A stretch of DNA of 64,000 nucleotides from Rhodobacter huangdaonensis (lineage in GTDB: Bacteria > Pseudomonadota > Alphaproteobacteria > Rhodobacterales > Rhodobacteraceae). The DNA lies in contig NZ_SAVA01000001.1 of assembly GCF_004022465.1 (NCBI RefSeq), positions 558,001-622,000 on the forward strand, read 5' to 3'. The notes beneath the pieces were generated by a model. The model made no database searches, had not been told where the DNA came from, and was given only the letters and a program-made list of their open reading frames with translations. The position numbers and the translations under genes were made by a program. Shown here one piece after another: positions 8,636-20,833 of the stretch. The first letter of the stretch is position 1. Each line of letters opens with the position of its first letter.

Positions 8636-9631
8636 ATGCGCCTGCCCTATCCCGCGCTTCTTGCCGCGCTCGGCCTTGCCGGCGCCCTGCTGTTCCTCGC
8701 CTCGCTGCTGGTCGGCCCGGCGGCGATCGGGCTGTCGGACAGCCTCGCCGCGCTGATCCATGGTCAGGGCGAGGCGGTGACGCTGGTGATGCGCGAGGTC
8801 CGGCTGCCGCGCGCGATCCTCGGCGCGGCGATCGGCGCGGCGCTCGGGCTGTCGGGCGCGCTGCTGCAGGGGCTGTTGCGCAACCCGCTGGCCGAGCCCG
8901 GGCTGATCGGCACCTCCTCCTCGGCCGCGCTCGGCGCGGTGCTGGCGATCCAGACCGGGGTCTCGGCGGCCTTCGCGCTGGCCCTGCCGCTTGCCGCACT
9001 TGCGGGCGCGCTTGCCTCGGTCGCGGTCCTGCTGCTGCTGTCGGGCCCGCGCGGCTCGACGCTGACGCTGATCCTTGCGGGCATCGGGATCTCGTCGCTG
9101 GCCACCGCCACCACCGCGCTGATCCTGAACCTCTCGCCCAACCCCTTCGCCGCGAACGAGATCATCTTCTGGATGATGGGTTCGCTTGCCGACCGCTCGA
9201 TGCTGCATGTGCAGCTGGCGCTGCCCTTCCTCGGCCTTGGCGCACTGCTGGCGATCCCCGCCGCGCGCAGCCTCGATGCGCTGACGCTGGGCGAGGATGC
9301 CGCGGCCTCGATGGGGGTGAACCTGCGCCGGCTGCGGCTGCTGACCGTGCTTGCCGCGGCGCTGATGGTCGGCGCCGCGACCGCGGTTGCCGGCGCCGTG
9401 GGCTTTGTCGGCCTCGTCGTGCCGCACCTGCTGCGCCGCGCCTGCGACGCGCGGCCCAGCCGGCTGCTCGCCGCCTCGGCGCTTGGCGGGGCGGCTGTGG
9501 TGCTGGCGGCCGATGTCGCGGTGCGCCTGATCGCCCCCGATCGCGACCTGAAACTGGGCGTGCTGACCGCGATCGTCGGGGCGCCCTTCTTCCTGCACCT
9601 GATCGTGCGCACCCGGCAGGAGGGGCTGTGA
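8636..9631 (+). CDS. btuC: cobalamin ABC transporter permease (FecCD family)
   Basis: Inner-membrane permease of the BtuCD importer, 331 aa, with about ten hydrophobic segments. Family landmarks are LPRAILGAAIGAALGLSGA, the NPLAEPGLIGTSS region and the cytoplasmic coupling segment GFVGLVVPHLLRR. The ATG at 8636 sits 5 nt after GGAG; a GTG at 8630 is an in-frame alternative. It follows the btuF stop by 2 nt and its own stop overlaps the btuD start (GTGATG), implying translational coupling within the riboswitch operon. Confidence 0.93.
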   Translation: MRLPYPALLAALGLAGALLFLASLLVGPAAIGLSDSLAALIHGQGEAVTLVMREVRLPRAILGAAIGAALGLSGALLQGLLRNPLAEPGLIGTSSSAALGAVLAIQTGVSAAFALALPLAALAGALASVAVLLLLSGPRGSTLTLILAGIGISSLATATTALILNLSPNPFAANEIIFWMMGSLADRSMLHVQLALPFLGLGALLAIPAARSLDALTLGEDAAASMGVNLRRLRLLTVLAAALMVGAATAVAGAVGFVGLVVPHLLRRACDARPSRLLAASALGGAAVVLAADVAVRLIAPDRDLKLGVLTAIVGAPFFLHLIVRTRQEGL

Positions 9632-10368
9632 TGCGCCTTGTCCTCGAGCATCTGACCGCCCGCCGCGGCCCCCGCCCGGTGCTGCATGACATCTCGCTGA
9701 CGCTGGCCGAGGGCGAATTCGTCGGCCTGCTCGGCCCGAACGGCGCGGGCAAGACCACTCTGTTGCGCGCGGCGCTTGGGCTCTTGCCGGCCGAGGGGCA
9801 CTCCTCGATTGCCGCACTGCCGCCGGCCGCGCGCGCCCGTGCCGCGGCCTTCCTGCCGCAGGGCCGCGAGATCGCCTGGCCGATGCCGGTCGAGACGCTG
9901 GTCGCGCTTGGCCGTCCCGGGCGCCGGCCCGAAGACACCGCCGCCGTCGCCCGCGCCATCGACCGGCTCGGCCTTGCGCCGCTGCGGCCGCGCCGCGCGA
10001 CCGAGCTTTCGGGCGGCGAGCAGGCCCGCGTGCTGCTCGCCCGCGCCCTCGCGCAGGAGGCGCCGCTGCTGCTGGCCGACGAGCCCACCGCCGGGCTTGA
10101 TCCCGAGCAGCAGCTTGCGGTGATGACGCTCTTTGCCGGGCTTGCGGCCGAGGGCGGCACGGTGCTCGCCTCGCTCCATGACCTCGGCCTTGCGGCGCGG
10201 CACTGCACCCGGCTGATCGTGCTCGACACGGGCCGGATCGTTGCCGATGGCGCCCCCCGCGCGGTGCTGACCGAGGCGCTGCTCGCCGGCACCTTCGGCA
10301 TCCGCGCACATCTCTCCGAGGGACCCGAGGGGCTGATCTTCCAGCCGCTCGGCCGCATCGCGCGATGA
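9631..10368 (+). CDS. btuD: cobalamin ABC transporter ATPase
   Basis: ATP-binding subunit of the B12 importer, 245 aa. Walker A GPNGAGKTT (~34-42), Q-loop in FLPQGREI, ABC signature LSGGEQARV (~128), Walker B LLLADEPTAGLD and the H-loop ASLHDLGLAARH are all intact. The ATG at 9631 overlaps the btuC stop and its end overlaps the cbiZ start (ATGA), so btuC-btuD-cbiZ are tightly coupled. Confidence 0.93.
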   Translation: MRLVLEHLTARRGPRPVLHDISLTLAEGEFVGLLGPNGAGKTTLLRAALGLLPAEGHSSIAALPPAARARAAAFLPQGREIAWPMPVETLVALGRPGRRPEDTAAVARAIDRLGLAPLRPRRATELSGGEQARVLLARALAQEAPLLLADEPTAGLDPEQQLAVMTLFAGLAAEGGTVLASLHDLGLAARHCTRLIVLDTGRIVADGAPRAVLTEALLAGTFGIRAHLSEGPEGLIFQPLGRIAR

Positions 10369-11048
10369 TCGTCACCTGCGACCGGCCCTGGCTTTGCGCC
10401 GATCTCGGTGCGCCGCACCGGGTGCTGAGCTGGGCCGTGCACAACGGCGGGCTGATCCGCGCCCCGGCGATCTGGTGGCGCGAGGTGCGCAACGCCGACC
10501 TGCCCGCCGACCTGGACGTCACGCCCTGGCTCGCGCGCGAGATGGCGGCGCACGGTGGCAACGATGCCGTCGGCCTGCTCACCTCGCGCGACATCCGCGC
10601 CCATGCCCTGACCCGCGCCGAGATCGAGGGCGTGACGGTCGAGGCGCTGACCACCGCGGGCCTGTCGAATGCCGAGGCCGTGGGCCGGCGGCAGGACTGG
10701 GCCGGCATGGACTGGGGCACGATCAACATTGCGGTGCAGGTCCATGCCGCGCTGACCGAACCCGCGCTTTTCGAGGCGCTCAGCATCGCCACCGAGGCCC
10801 GCACCGCGGCGGTGATCGAGGCGGCGATCGAGCTGCCCACCGGCCTTGCCACCGGCACCGGCACCGACTGCATCGCGATCGCCGCGCGCGAGACCGGCCC
10901 CGCCCTGCCGCATGCCGGGCTGCACACCGCGCTTGGCGAGGCGATCGGCGCCGCGGTGCGCGAGGGCGTCGCCCGCTGCATCGCCGAGTGGCGCATCGAC
11001 ATCCGCCGGCTGCGGCGCCTGAAGGCGGAGGGCAAGCCGCTCGACTGA
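10365..11048 (+). CDS. cbiZ: adenosylcobinamide amidohydrolase
   Basis: CbiZ-family enzyme, 227 aa, that hydrolyses adenosylcobinamide (or pseudocobalamin in some Rhodobacterales) to adenosylcobyric acid, letting imported incomplete or foreign corrinoids be rebuilt with the cell's own lower ligand. The protein shows the CbiZ core: TSRDIRAHAL, the strand VEALTTAGLSNAEAVGR and the acidic/threonine-rich ATGTGTDCIAIAA near 160-172. It overlaps btuD by 4 nt and closes the riboswitch-controlled operon. No corrin-ring biosynthesis gene lies nearby, so the operon is a salvage unit. Confidence 0.88.
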   Translation: MIVTCDRPWLCADLGAPHRVLSWAVHNGGLIRAPAIWWREVRNADLPADLDVTPWLAREMAAHGGNDAVGLLTSRDIRAHALTRAEIEGVTVEALTTAGLSNAEAVGRRQDWAGMDWGTINIAVQVHAALTEPALFEALSIATEARTAAVIEAAIELPTGLATGTGTDCIAIAARETGPALPHAGLHTALGEAIGAAVREGVARCIAEWRIDIRRLRRLKAEGKPLD

Positions 11049-11065
11049 CCCCGAACTTCAATTTC

Positions 11066-11093
11066 ATTCATAATCTTTACGAAAATTATGAAT
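11066..11093. promoter_or_regulatory. AT-rich inverted repeat upstream of methionine synthase genes
   Basis: ATTCATAAT (11066-11074) and ATTATGAAT (11085-11093) are perfect 9-bp arms separated by 10 bp, inside a sharply AT-rich island in an otherwise ~70% GC region. It ends 60 nt before the methyltransferase start. It is probably an operator overlapping the promoter of the methionine synthase pair. The regulator is unknown; methionine/SAH-responsive repressors are the natural candidates. Confidence 0.5.
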
Positions 11094-11153
11094 TTGCGCG
11101 CGGGTTGCCGGCGCAGTAGGGTCTTTGCTGCTTTGCAAGGAGGCCCGACGCCG

Positions 11154-12197
<1,044 letters not shown>

Positions 12198-12206
12198 GGT
12201 AAGACC

Positions 12207-14930
<2,724 letters not shown>

Positions 14931-14953
14931 AAACGCCCCCCGCAGACAAGAAG

Positions 14954-14980
14954 ACGCCCGCCGGAAATGGCGGGCGTTTC
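14954..14980. terminator. bidirectional rho-independent terminator
   Basis: ACGCCCGCC (14954-14962) and GGCGGGCGT (14969-14977) form a 9-bp stem with a 6-nt loop. TTTC follows on the plus strand and CTTCTTGTCT on the minus strand, so it can serve both convergent operons (metH and gbcAB). Confidence 0.75.
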
Positions 14981-15017
14981 AGTCGCAACGAGTGGCTTCT
15001 TCACGGCCTTGAACGGG

Positions 15018-16109
15018 TCAGACCTCGACCTCGACCTTGCCCATCGGGTTCGAGCAGCAGGCGAGGATCCAGCCCTCTTCGATGTCCTCGTCCGAGATCC
15101 CGCCGTTGTGCACCATATGCACCTCGCCCGAGACCTTCTTCACCTTGCAGGTGCCGCACAGCCCGAAGGTGCAGCCCGAGGGGATGTTCAGCCCCGCGCG
15201 CTTGGCGACGGCAAGGATCGTGTCGGTTTCGGCGCAGGGCGCGGTGATGCCGCTTTCGGTGAAGGTGACCTCGGCCTTCACCCCTTCCTCGGGGGTGATG
15301 TCCTCGATCACCGGCGCCTCGGCCTCGGTCGCCACCGGGGCGCCGAAGCTTTCCTGATGGTACTGCTCCATGTCGTAGCCGAGCGAGATCAGCATCTCGC
15401 GCACCGCCTGCATGAAGGGCTCGGGCCCGCAGCAGAACACCTCGCGCTCCAGATAGTCGGGCGCCATCAGGCCGAGCATGATCTGGTTCAGCCGGCCGTG
15501 ATAGCCCGGCCAGGCGCGGAACGGGTCCGGCTCCTCGACCGAGAAGCGCAGCTGCAGCCCCGGCACCCGGTTCGCGAACTGCTCGAGCCGCTCGCGGAAG
15601 ATGATCTCCGAGGGCCGGCGCGCGGCATGGACGAAGGCGATGTCGGGCATCTCGCCCGAATCCCAGGCCCAGGTGGTCATCGACATCATCGGGGTGATCC
15701 CCGAGCCCGCCGAGATGAACAGGTATTTCTTCGCCGGGTGGCGCAGGAAGGAGAAGATCCCCGAGGGCCCGAAGGCGCGGATCCGCATCCCGGGTTTCAG
15801 ATGGTCAAGCATCCAGCGCGTGCCGATGCTGTCCTTCTGCGCCTTCACCGTGACCGAGATCGACAAGGGCCGCGACGGGCTCGACGAGATCGTGTAGGTG
15901 CGCTGCACGTTCCCCGCCGCCCCCTTCGCCGGATCGACCGGCAGATCGAGGGTGACGAACTGCCCCGGCTGATAGTCGAACCACGCGCCCGACGGCGCGC
16001 GGAAGGTGAAGGTGGCGGTGTCGGAGGTCTCCGGCACCACCATCGCGCATTCGAGCGGCTCCGAATCCTGCCAGGGCTCGGCGCCCCAGTTCAGCCGGGG
16101 TTTCGCCAT
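15018..16109 (-). CDS. gbcB: Rieske oxygenase reductase (GbcB-like), FAD/NAD and [2Fe-2S] domains
   Basis: Electron-transfer partner of the Rieske oxygenase encoded upstream, 363 aa. An FAD-binding domain at ~20-120 contains RTYTISSSPS. An NAD-binding domain at ~125-245 contains ISAGSGITPMMSM and CCGPEPFM. A plant-type [2Fe-2S] ferredoxin domain at the C-terminus has cysteines in CTFGLCGTCK (~313-321) and a distal Cys in ILACC. This order matches GbcB/carnitine-type reductases. The start MAKPRLNWG (16109) lies 4 nt after the gbcA stop. In glycine betaine catabolism GbcAB removes one methyl to give dimethylglycine. The downstream dgc/sarcosine oxidase genes are absent here, so another N-methylated substrate such as stachydrine stays possible. 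Confidence 0.85.
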   Translation of the reverse strand: MAKPRLNWGAEPWQDSEPLECAMVVPETSDTATFTFRAPSGAWFDYQPGQFVTLDLPVDPAKGAAGNVQRTYTISSSPSRPLSISVTVKAQKDSIGTRWMLDHLKPGMRIRAFGPSGIFSFLRHPAKKYLFISAGSGITPMMSMTTWAWDSGEMPDIAFVHAARRPSEIIFRERLEQFANRVPGLQLRFSVEEPDPFRAWPGYHGRLNQIMLGLMAPDYLEREVFCCGPEPFMQAVREMLISLGYDMEQYHQESFGAPVATEAEAPVIEDITPEEGVKAEVTFTESGITAPCAETDTILAVAKRAGLNIPSGCTFGLCGTCKVKKVSGEVHMVHNGGISDEDIEEGWILACCSNPMGKVEVEV

Positions 16110-16113
16110 CCGA

Positions 16114-17352
16114 TTACTCCGCCGCCAGCGCCGGTTTCGGCGCAAGACGCGCCGACATCAGGTCGCAATACCAGTCGACGAACTGGATCACGCCCTCCTC
16201 GACCACGGTCGAATAGGGGCCGGGCTCGTAGGCCGGCGACAGGATGCCCTTCTGGTTCTCCTCGACGACGCGGCGGTCCTCGTCGTTCGTCGCTTCCCAG
16301 ACCTCGGTCAGTTCCTTGAGGTTGTAATCCACCCCCTCGACCGCATCCTTCGGCACCAGCCAGGTGGTGGTGACGAGGGTTTCCGTGGCGCTGACCGGCA
16401 GCACCCGGAAGACGATCGCGTGATCGGCAAGGAAGTGGTTCCAGGTGTTCGGATAGAGGTAGAACAGCAGCGAGCCCGCGTCGTGGAAGGGCATCTGCCC
16501 CATCAGCTTGTTCACCGCGCGCTTCGTGCTCATGGTGTAGCTCTCGGCGTTGTTCAGAAGCGGGATGCGGGCCAGGCGCCACTGCATCTTCGGCTCGTTG
16601 GTGAAGCGCGAGGGCAGGCCCGCCTCCTCGCAGCGCGCCCAGTGCTCGAGGATCTCGGGCGCGGCGCTGTCCGGGCCTTCCATCGCCGTCATCGTCGGGC
16701 TGTCGGAATAGGTGCGGCACAGCGAGGGGTGCGAGCCGCCGCAGTGATAGCACTCGCGGTTGTTCTCGAACACGAGCTTCCAGTTGCCCTTCTCGACGAT
16801 GGTCGAGGTGAAGGCGACCTTGGCCTCGGCGACGCCCGAGGGGGCGAGATAGGCCGACAGCTTTTCTTCCAGCAGCGTGGTGTCCGGGGGGGTGTCGGCG
16901 AGGCAGACGAAGACCATGCCGCCGATGGTCTTGCACGCCACCGGCTTCAGCCCGTGCGCCGCCGGGTCGAAGCCCTGCTGCATGTCCTTCGCATAGAGCA
17001 GCCGGCCGTCGAGCTCGTAGGTCCACTGGTGATAGGGGCAGACGATCTTCGGCGCCGAGCCGGTTTCCTTAGCGCACAGCCGCTGGCCGCGGTGGCGGCA
17101 GACGTTGTGGAAGGCGCGGATCGCGCCATCGGCGCCGCGCACGATCACGACCGGATAGGCGCCGATCTGCAGCGTCGCATAGGCGCCGGTCTTGGTCAGC
17201 TGCACCGCCGGAATCGCGAACAGCCATTCCTTGTACCAGATCTGCTCGAGATCCGCCTCGAAGACGCCCGGATCACAGTAGAGATCGCGTTCGAGCGCAT
17301 AGTTCGGGCGGCGTGCATCGAGAAGCGCGCGGATTTCGGTCTTGCCCAGCAT
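16114..17352 (-). CDS. gbcA: Rieske mononuclear iron oxygenase, glycine-betaine-type demethylase
   Basis: Oxygenase component of an N-demethylase, 412 aa. The Rieske [2Fe-2S] ligands are C85-x-H87 and C105-x2-H108 (CRHRGQRLC, CPYHQW). The catalytic iron site lies in ENNRECYHCGGSHPS, with H203 and H208. This motif is typical of the GbcA/stachydrine/carnitine demethylase group and not of aromatic dioxygenases. The ATG at 17352 is preceded by AGAGGTG. It is first in a two-gene operon with its reductase and diverges from a LysR gene across 252 bp, the likely control region. Glycine betaine is the best guess; proline betaine (stachydrine) is the main alternative. Confidence 0.85.
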   Translation of the reverse strand: MLGKTEIRALLDARRPNYALERDLYCDPGVFEADLEQIWYKEWLFAIPAVQLTKTGAYATLQIGAYPVVIVRGADGAIRAFHNVCRHRGQRLCAKETGSAPKIVCPYHQWTYELDGRLLYAKDMQQGFDPAAHGLKPVACKTIGGMVFVCLADTPPDTTLLEEKLSAYLAPSGVAEAKVAFTSTIVEKGNWKLVFENNRECYHCGGSHPSLCRTYSDSPTMTAMEGPDSAAPEILEHWARCEEAGLPSRFTNEPKMQWRLARIPLLNNAESYTMSTKRAVNKLMGQMPFHDAGSLLFYLYPNTWNHFLADHAIVFRVLPVSATETLVTTTWLVPKDAVEGVDYNLKELTEVWEATNDEDRRVVEENQKGILSPAYEPGPYSTVVEEGVIQFVDWYCDLMSARLAPKPALAAE

Positions 17353-17476
17353 GTGGCACCTCTGTTGGCTCCGCGCCTTGCGCACGGATCGGGCTGAAGG
17401 GGGGCGGCAAGCCGCCGTGACTCGCTGCGGACGGGGCCGCATGAGCCCACTCTAGCCAGAGTTTTCGCGGCGCCGA

Positions 17477-17551
17477 TCAACATTTGCGACACCGGATCGA
17501 CGGAAAAAGACCTGCTGCTTTGCGCCGTCGCGGATGCAGCAGCATTGTTGA
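17477..17551. promoter_or_regulatory. nested inverted repeats between gbcA and LysR gene
   Basis: Two inverted repeats share one centre region: CTGCTGC (17512-17518) with GCAGCAG (17536-17542), and outside it TCAACA (17477-17482) with TGTTGA (17546-17551). They lie in the 252-bp divergent promoter region, where a LysR-type activator would bind. No promoter boxes could be assigned with confidence. Confidence 0.45.
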
Positions 17552-17604
17552 CGCATCGCCCCGCCCGCGCCTAGGCTTTCACCGGCCAAACCGGAGCGCG
17601 CCCC

Positions 17605-18552
17605 ATGGACATCCGCACCTATACCGCCTTCGCCGCCACCGCCGAGACGATGAACGTCACCCGCGCCGCCGAGCGGCTGAACCTGACGCAATCGGCGCTG
17701 TCGCGGCAGATCAAGGCGCTCGAGGACCACCTGGGCGTCGCGCTGTTCGAAAAGGCCGGGCGCAGCATCCGGCTCACCGCCGCGGGCGAGGCGCTGCGTG
17801 GCCGCGTCGGCGCGGTGCTCGCCGCCGACCGCAGCCTGATGGCCTGCGCCGAGGATCTGGCGAAGGGCGATGCCGGGCTTCTGCGCGTCGGCGCCTGCTC
17901 GCAGATGATCGAGCGCTATCTGCCCACCTTCCTGCGCGGCTGGCGCGCGGCCAATCCGGGGATCGAGCTGCGGCTCGAGGATGGCGGCGGGCCCGAGCTT
18001 GCCGGCAAGCTCAAGGACGGGCTGCTGCACCTCACCCTCTCGGCCGCGCCCTCGAGGCCGATCGACGTGCTCGAAAGCCTGCCGCTCGGCCAGCTCGGCT
18101 TTCTCGCCGTGGCCGAACCCGAACTTCTGCCCGAGGGCAATGCGCCGGTGGAACTGGCCGATCTGCTCGACCGGCCGATCCTGACGCTGAACCGCCGCCA
18201 CGCCTCGCGCGAGGTGTTCGATGCCGCCTGCCGGGTGTCGGGGACCGTCGCCGACATCGTGCTGGAGAGCTATTCGCCGCACACGCTGTTCGCCATGGCC
18301 GAGGGCGGCAACGGCATCGCCGTCGTGCCCTCTTCGGCCAAGCCCCCGGTCGATCGGCTGGTCAGCCGGCCGATCGCGCTCAATGGCGATCCGGTGCTGT
18401 TCGGCATCTGCGCGATGTGGAACGCGCGGGCCGGGCTGCCGCTCTACGGCCGGCGCTTCATCGAGGCGCTCGGCGCCCATATCCGCGCCGATCAGGCGCT
18501 TGAGGACGGGCGCCTGCCCGCCACCCGCTACGGCCGGTTGCAGGCGGTCTGA
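17605..18552 (+). CDS. LysR-family transcriptional regulator
   Basis: 315-aa LysR regulator. The N-terminal winged helix-turn-helix (MDIRTYTAFAATAETMNVTR, then AAERLNLTQSALSRQIKALE) is followed by an effector-binding domain from ~90 (LLRVGACSQMIERYLPTFL). It diverges from gbcA, so it most likely controls the demethylase operon in response to its substrate or product. The ATG at 17605 directly begins the canonical family N-terminus. The effector is unknown. Confidence 0.88.
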   Translation: MDIRTYTAFAATAETMNVTRAAERLNLTQSALSRQIKALEDHLGVALFEKAGRSIRLTAAGEALRGRVGAVLAADRSLMACAEDLAKGDAGLLRVGACSQMIERYLPTFLRGWRAANPGIELRLEDGGGPELAGKLKDGLLHLTLSAAPSRPIDVLESLPLGQLGFLAVAEPELLPEGNAPVELADLLDRPILTLNRRHASREVFDAACRVSGTVADIVLESYSPHTLFAMAEGGNGIAVVPSSAKPPVDRLVSRPIALNGDPVLFGICAMWNARAGLPLYGRRFIEALGAHIRADQALEDGRLPATRYGRLQAV

Positions 18553-18683
18553 GCCCCGACCCATTCCGGTTTCGCATGGATTTTGCCAGAAATTATTCAT
18601 TGGACCACGCTGCGCGCGCGAGACTAGCCTGACCGGATCGGACCGCCCCGCGAGAGGACGGCCGCCACAGGAAGGTCTTGCCG

Positions 18684-19655
18684 ATGGGTTTTCTCGGATC
18701 CCTCAATCAGGAGCGCATCGTCTTCGCGATCGCGGTGGCGATCTTCGTCGTCGCGGCGCTGACGCTTCCGGGATTCTTCACGCCCGACAATCTGGTGGCG
18801 ATCGTGCGCTCGGTCTCGGTGCTGGGCATCCTCGCGCTCGGCATGGCGGTGATCGTGATCGGCCGCGGCATCGACCTGTCGATGGTGGCGGTGATGGCGA
18901 TGTCGGTGGCATGGTATCTGCAGATGCTGGGCAACGGCATGAGCGACGGCGCGGCGCTTGGTCTGGCCCTTGCCGGCGTGGTGGCGATCGGCTTCGCGAA
19001 CGGATTCCTTGTCGCCTATGCCGAGGTGCCGGCGATCTTCGTCACCCTCGCCTCGGCCTCCTTCGTCTACGGGCTGGTGCGTTCGCAGCTGATCGGCTCG
19101 GACGCGGTGCCGGTGCCGCCCGGGCACTGGGTGGCGGAACTGGGCGCGCTGCGGCTTGCCGACGTGCCGCTCGAGGTCTTCGTCTTCGCCGGTCTCGCCC
19201 TTGCCGCCTTCGTCTTCCTGCGCTTCACCAAATGGGGCCGCTATGTCTATTACGCGGGCGACAACCCGGCGGCGGCGCGCAATGTCGGCATGCCGGTGCG
19301 GCCGATGCTGGTGCTGCGCTATGTGATCTCGTCGCTCGTCGCCTTCGCCGCCGGGCTCCTGACCGCGGGCAGCCTGCAGTCGATGAACACCCGCGTGGTG
19401 AACTCGACCCAGCTTTACGACATCGTGCTGGTGACGGTGATCGGCGGCATCGGGCTTGCGGGCGGCAAGGGCGGGGTGCGCAATGTGCTGATCGGCGCGG
19501 CGCTGATCGGCATCTTGCTGAACGCGATGACCATTCTCGACATTCCGCTGCTCTATCAGAACCTGATCAAGTCCGCGATCCTGCTCGCCGCGATCATCTT
19601 CGACGGGCTGCTGAACCCGCGCGACGAGCAGACCGCGCAGCAAGGCGACATCTGA
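18684..19655 (+). CDS. sugar-type ABC transporter permease (RbsC family)
   Basis: Inner-membrane permease, 323 aa, of the ribose/xylose/galactose class with eight to ten hydrophobic segments. The family motif is visible in AVIVIGRGIDLSMVAVMAM and the coupling region in GDNPAAARNVGMPV. ATG 18684 is placed 8 nt after GGAAGG; a TTG at 18678 is an in-frame alternative. It heads an operon that also encodes a binding protein, a second permease fused to a propeller, a free propeller, one ATPase and two redox proteins. Having two different permeases suggests a heterodimeric channel. The 131 bp upstream hold the promoter, with no clear consensus. Confidence 0.88.
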   Translation: MGFLGSLNQERIVFAIAVAIFVVAALTLPGFFTPDNLVAIVRSVSVLGILALGMAVIVIGRGIDLSMVAVMAMSVAWYLQMLGNGMSDGAALGLALAGVVAIGFANGFLVAYAEVPAIFVTLASASFVYGLVRSQLIGSDAVPVPPGHWVAELGALRLADVPLEVFVFAGLALAAFVFLRFTKWGRYVYYAGDNPAAARNVGMPVRPMLVLRYVISSLVAFAAGLLTAGSLQSMNTRVVNSTQLYDIVLVTVIGGIGLAGGKGGVRNVLIGAALIGILLNAMTILDIPLLYQNLIKSAILLAAIIFDGLLNPRDEQTAQQGDI

Positions 19656-19718
19656 GACCGACGACCGCCACCGCGCGCCCGGTGCGCGCGGAGGGCCATT
19701 TCCAACAGGGGGAACGAC

Positions 19719-20744
19719 ATGAAGACATTGCTGAAGACTGCCGTGATGACCGCCGCGGCCGCGGGCTTCCTCGGCGCTGCGACGCTGCCTGCCGCGGCAC
19801 TCGACGACCCGGGCCCCGCCGCCTATTCGGCCGCGCTGAAGGGCAAGAAGGTGATGCTGGTGCCGCTGTCGATGGGCTTCGACCTCGCCCAGGGCTGGAC
19901 CGCCTTCCTGAAGCGCGAGATCGACGCCTTCGGCGGCACGCTCGAGACCCGCGACCCGAACTGGTCGGCCGAAGCGGGCGCGCAGGCGATCACCGAGGCA
20001 ATTTCCTCGGCCGAGAAGCCCGACGTGCTGATCGTGATGTCGCCCGACCTGAACAGCTATTCGAAGCTGCTGAAGAAGGCGCAGCAGGCGGGGATCTACG
20101 TGATCCTTGTCGACAACCCGGCGAACTTCAAGGCCGACGTCTACACCGGCTCCGACTGGACCCAGCTTGGCCGGCTTGAGGCCGAGGCGGTGGTCAAGGG
20201 CTGCGGCGAGGGCAGCTCGAAGAAGATCGGCCTCGTGCAGGGCGATCAGGTCAATGCCACCAGCCTGTTCCAATATGCGGGCATCATGGAGGTGCTGGCG
20301 AAATATCCCGACTTCCAGGTCGTGGCGAAACCCGACTCGAACTGGGATGCCACCACCTCGCGCAATGTCACCACCACGATGCTGCAGCAAAACCCCGACA
20401 TCTGCGGCATCATCGACTTCTGGGACGGCGATGCGACCGGCGCGGCCGCCGCGATCCGCGACGCGGGAAAACAGGATCAGGTCTACCTCGTGACCACCGG
20501 CGGCGGCGAGAAGGCCGCCGATTGCGACCGGCTCGAGGACGGCACCTATGACGCGGTGGTGATGACCGATCTCGCCCACGAGTCGAGCGACATGGTGGCG
20601 ATGATCAAATACCTGCTGCAAAGCGGTCAGGCGCCGGGCACCTCGTCGGCCTATCTCTACACCCTGCTCAAGGCCACCACCAAGGCCGAGCTGACGCCCG
20701 GCACCTGCTGGGATCTGCAGGCGCTGCAGGCGGCGGCGAAGTAG
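19719..20744 (+). CDS. periplasmic sugar-binding protein (Peripla_BP_4 family)
   Basis: Substrate-binding component, 341 aa, with a Sec signal peptide (MKTLLKTAVMTAAAAGFLGA, cleavage near LPAAA). The fold is of the RbsB type: GKKVMLVPLSMGFDLAQGW, LIVMSPDLNSYSKLL and the hinge-linked second lobe CGIIDFWDGDATGAA. The substrate is not deducible; the neighbouring lactonase/strictosidine-like propellers suggest a sugar or sugar-derived lactone or a glycoside. Strong RBS GGGGGAACGAC before the ATG. A GC hairpin follows, before the next permease gene. Confidence 0.88.
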   Translation: MKTLLKTAVMTAAAAGFLGAATLPAAALDDPGPAAYSAALKGKKVMLVPLSMGFDLAQGWTAFLKREIDAFGGTLETRDPNWSAEAGAQAITEAISSAEKPDVLIVMSPDLNSYSKLLKKAQQAGIYVILVDNPANFKADVYTGSDWTQLGRLEAEAVVKGCGEGSSKKIGLVQGDQVNATSLFQYAGIMEVLAKYPDFQVVAKPDSNWDATTSRNVTTTMLQQNPDICGIIDFWDGDATGAAAAIRDAGKQDQVYLVTTGGGEKAADCDRLEDGTYDAVVMTDLAHESSDMVAMIKYLLQSGQAPGTSSAYLYTLLKATTKAELTPGTCWDLQALQAAAK

Positions 20745-20781
20745 GGCCTGCCCCTCACACGACTTCCACTCACGCGAACCG

Positions 20782-20803
20782 GGGCGGCCCTGCGGGGCCG
20801 CCC
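20782..20803 (+). terminator. intra-operon stem-loop after binding-protein gene
   Basis: GGGCGGCCC (20782-20790) and GGGCCGCCC (20795-20803) form a 9-bp GC stem with a 4-nt loop and no T run, 37 nt after the binding-protein stop. It probably protects or attenuates the transcript so that the binding protein is made in excess over the permease. Confidence 0.5.
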
Positions 20804-20833
20804 TCCCCTCCTCCCGAGCCGGACACCCCCGAC

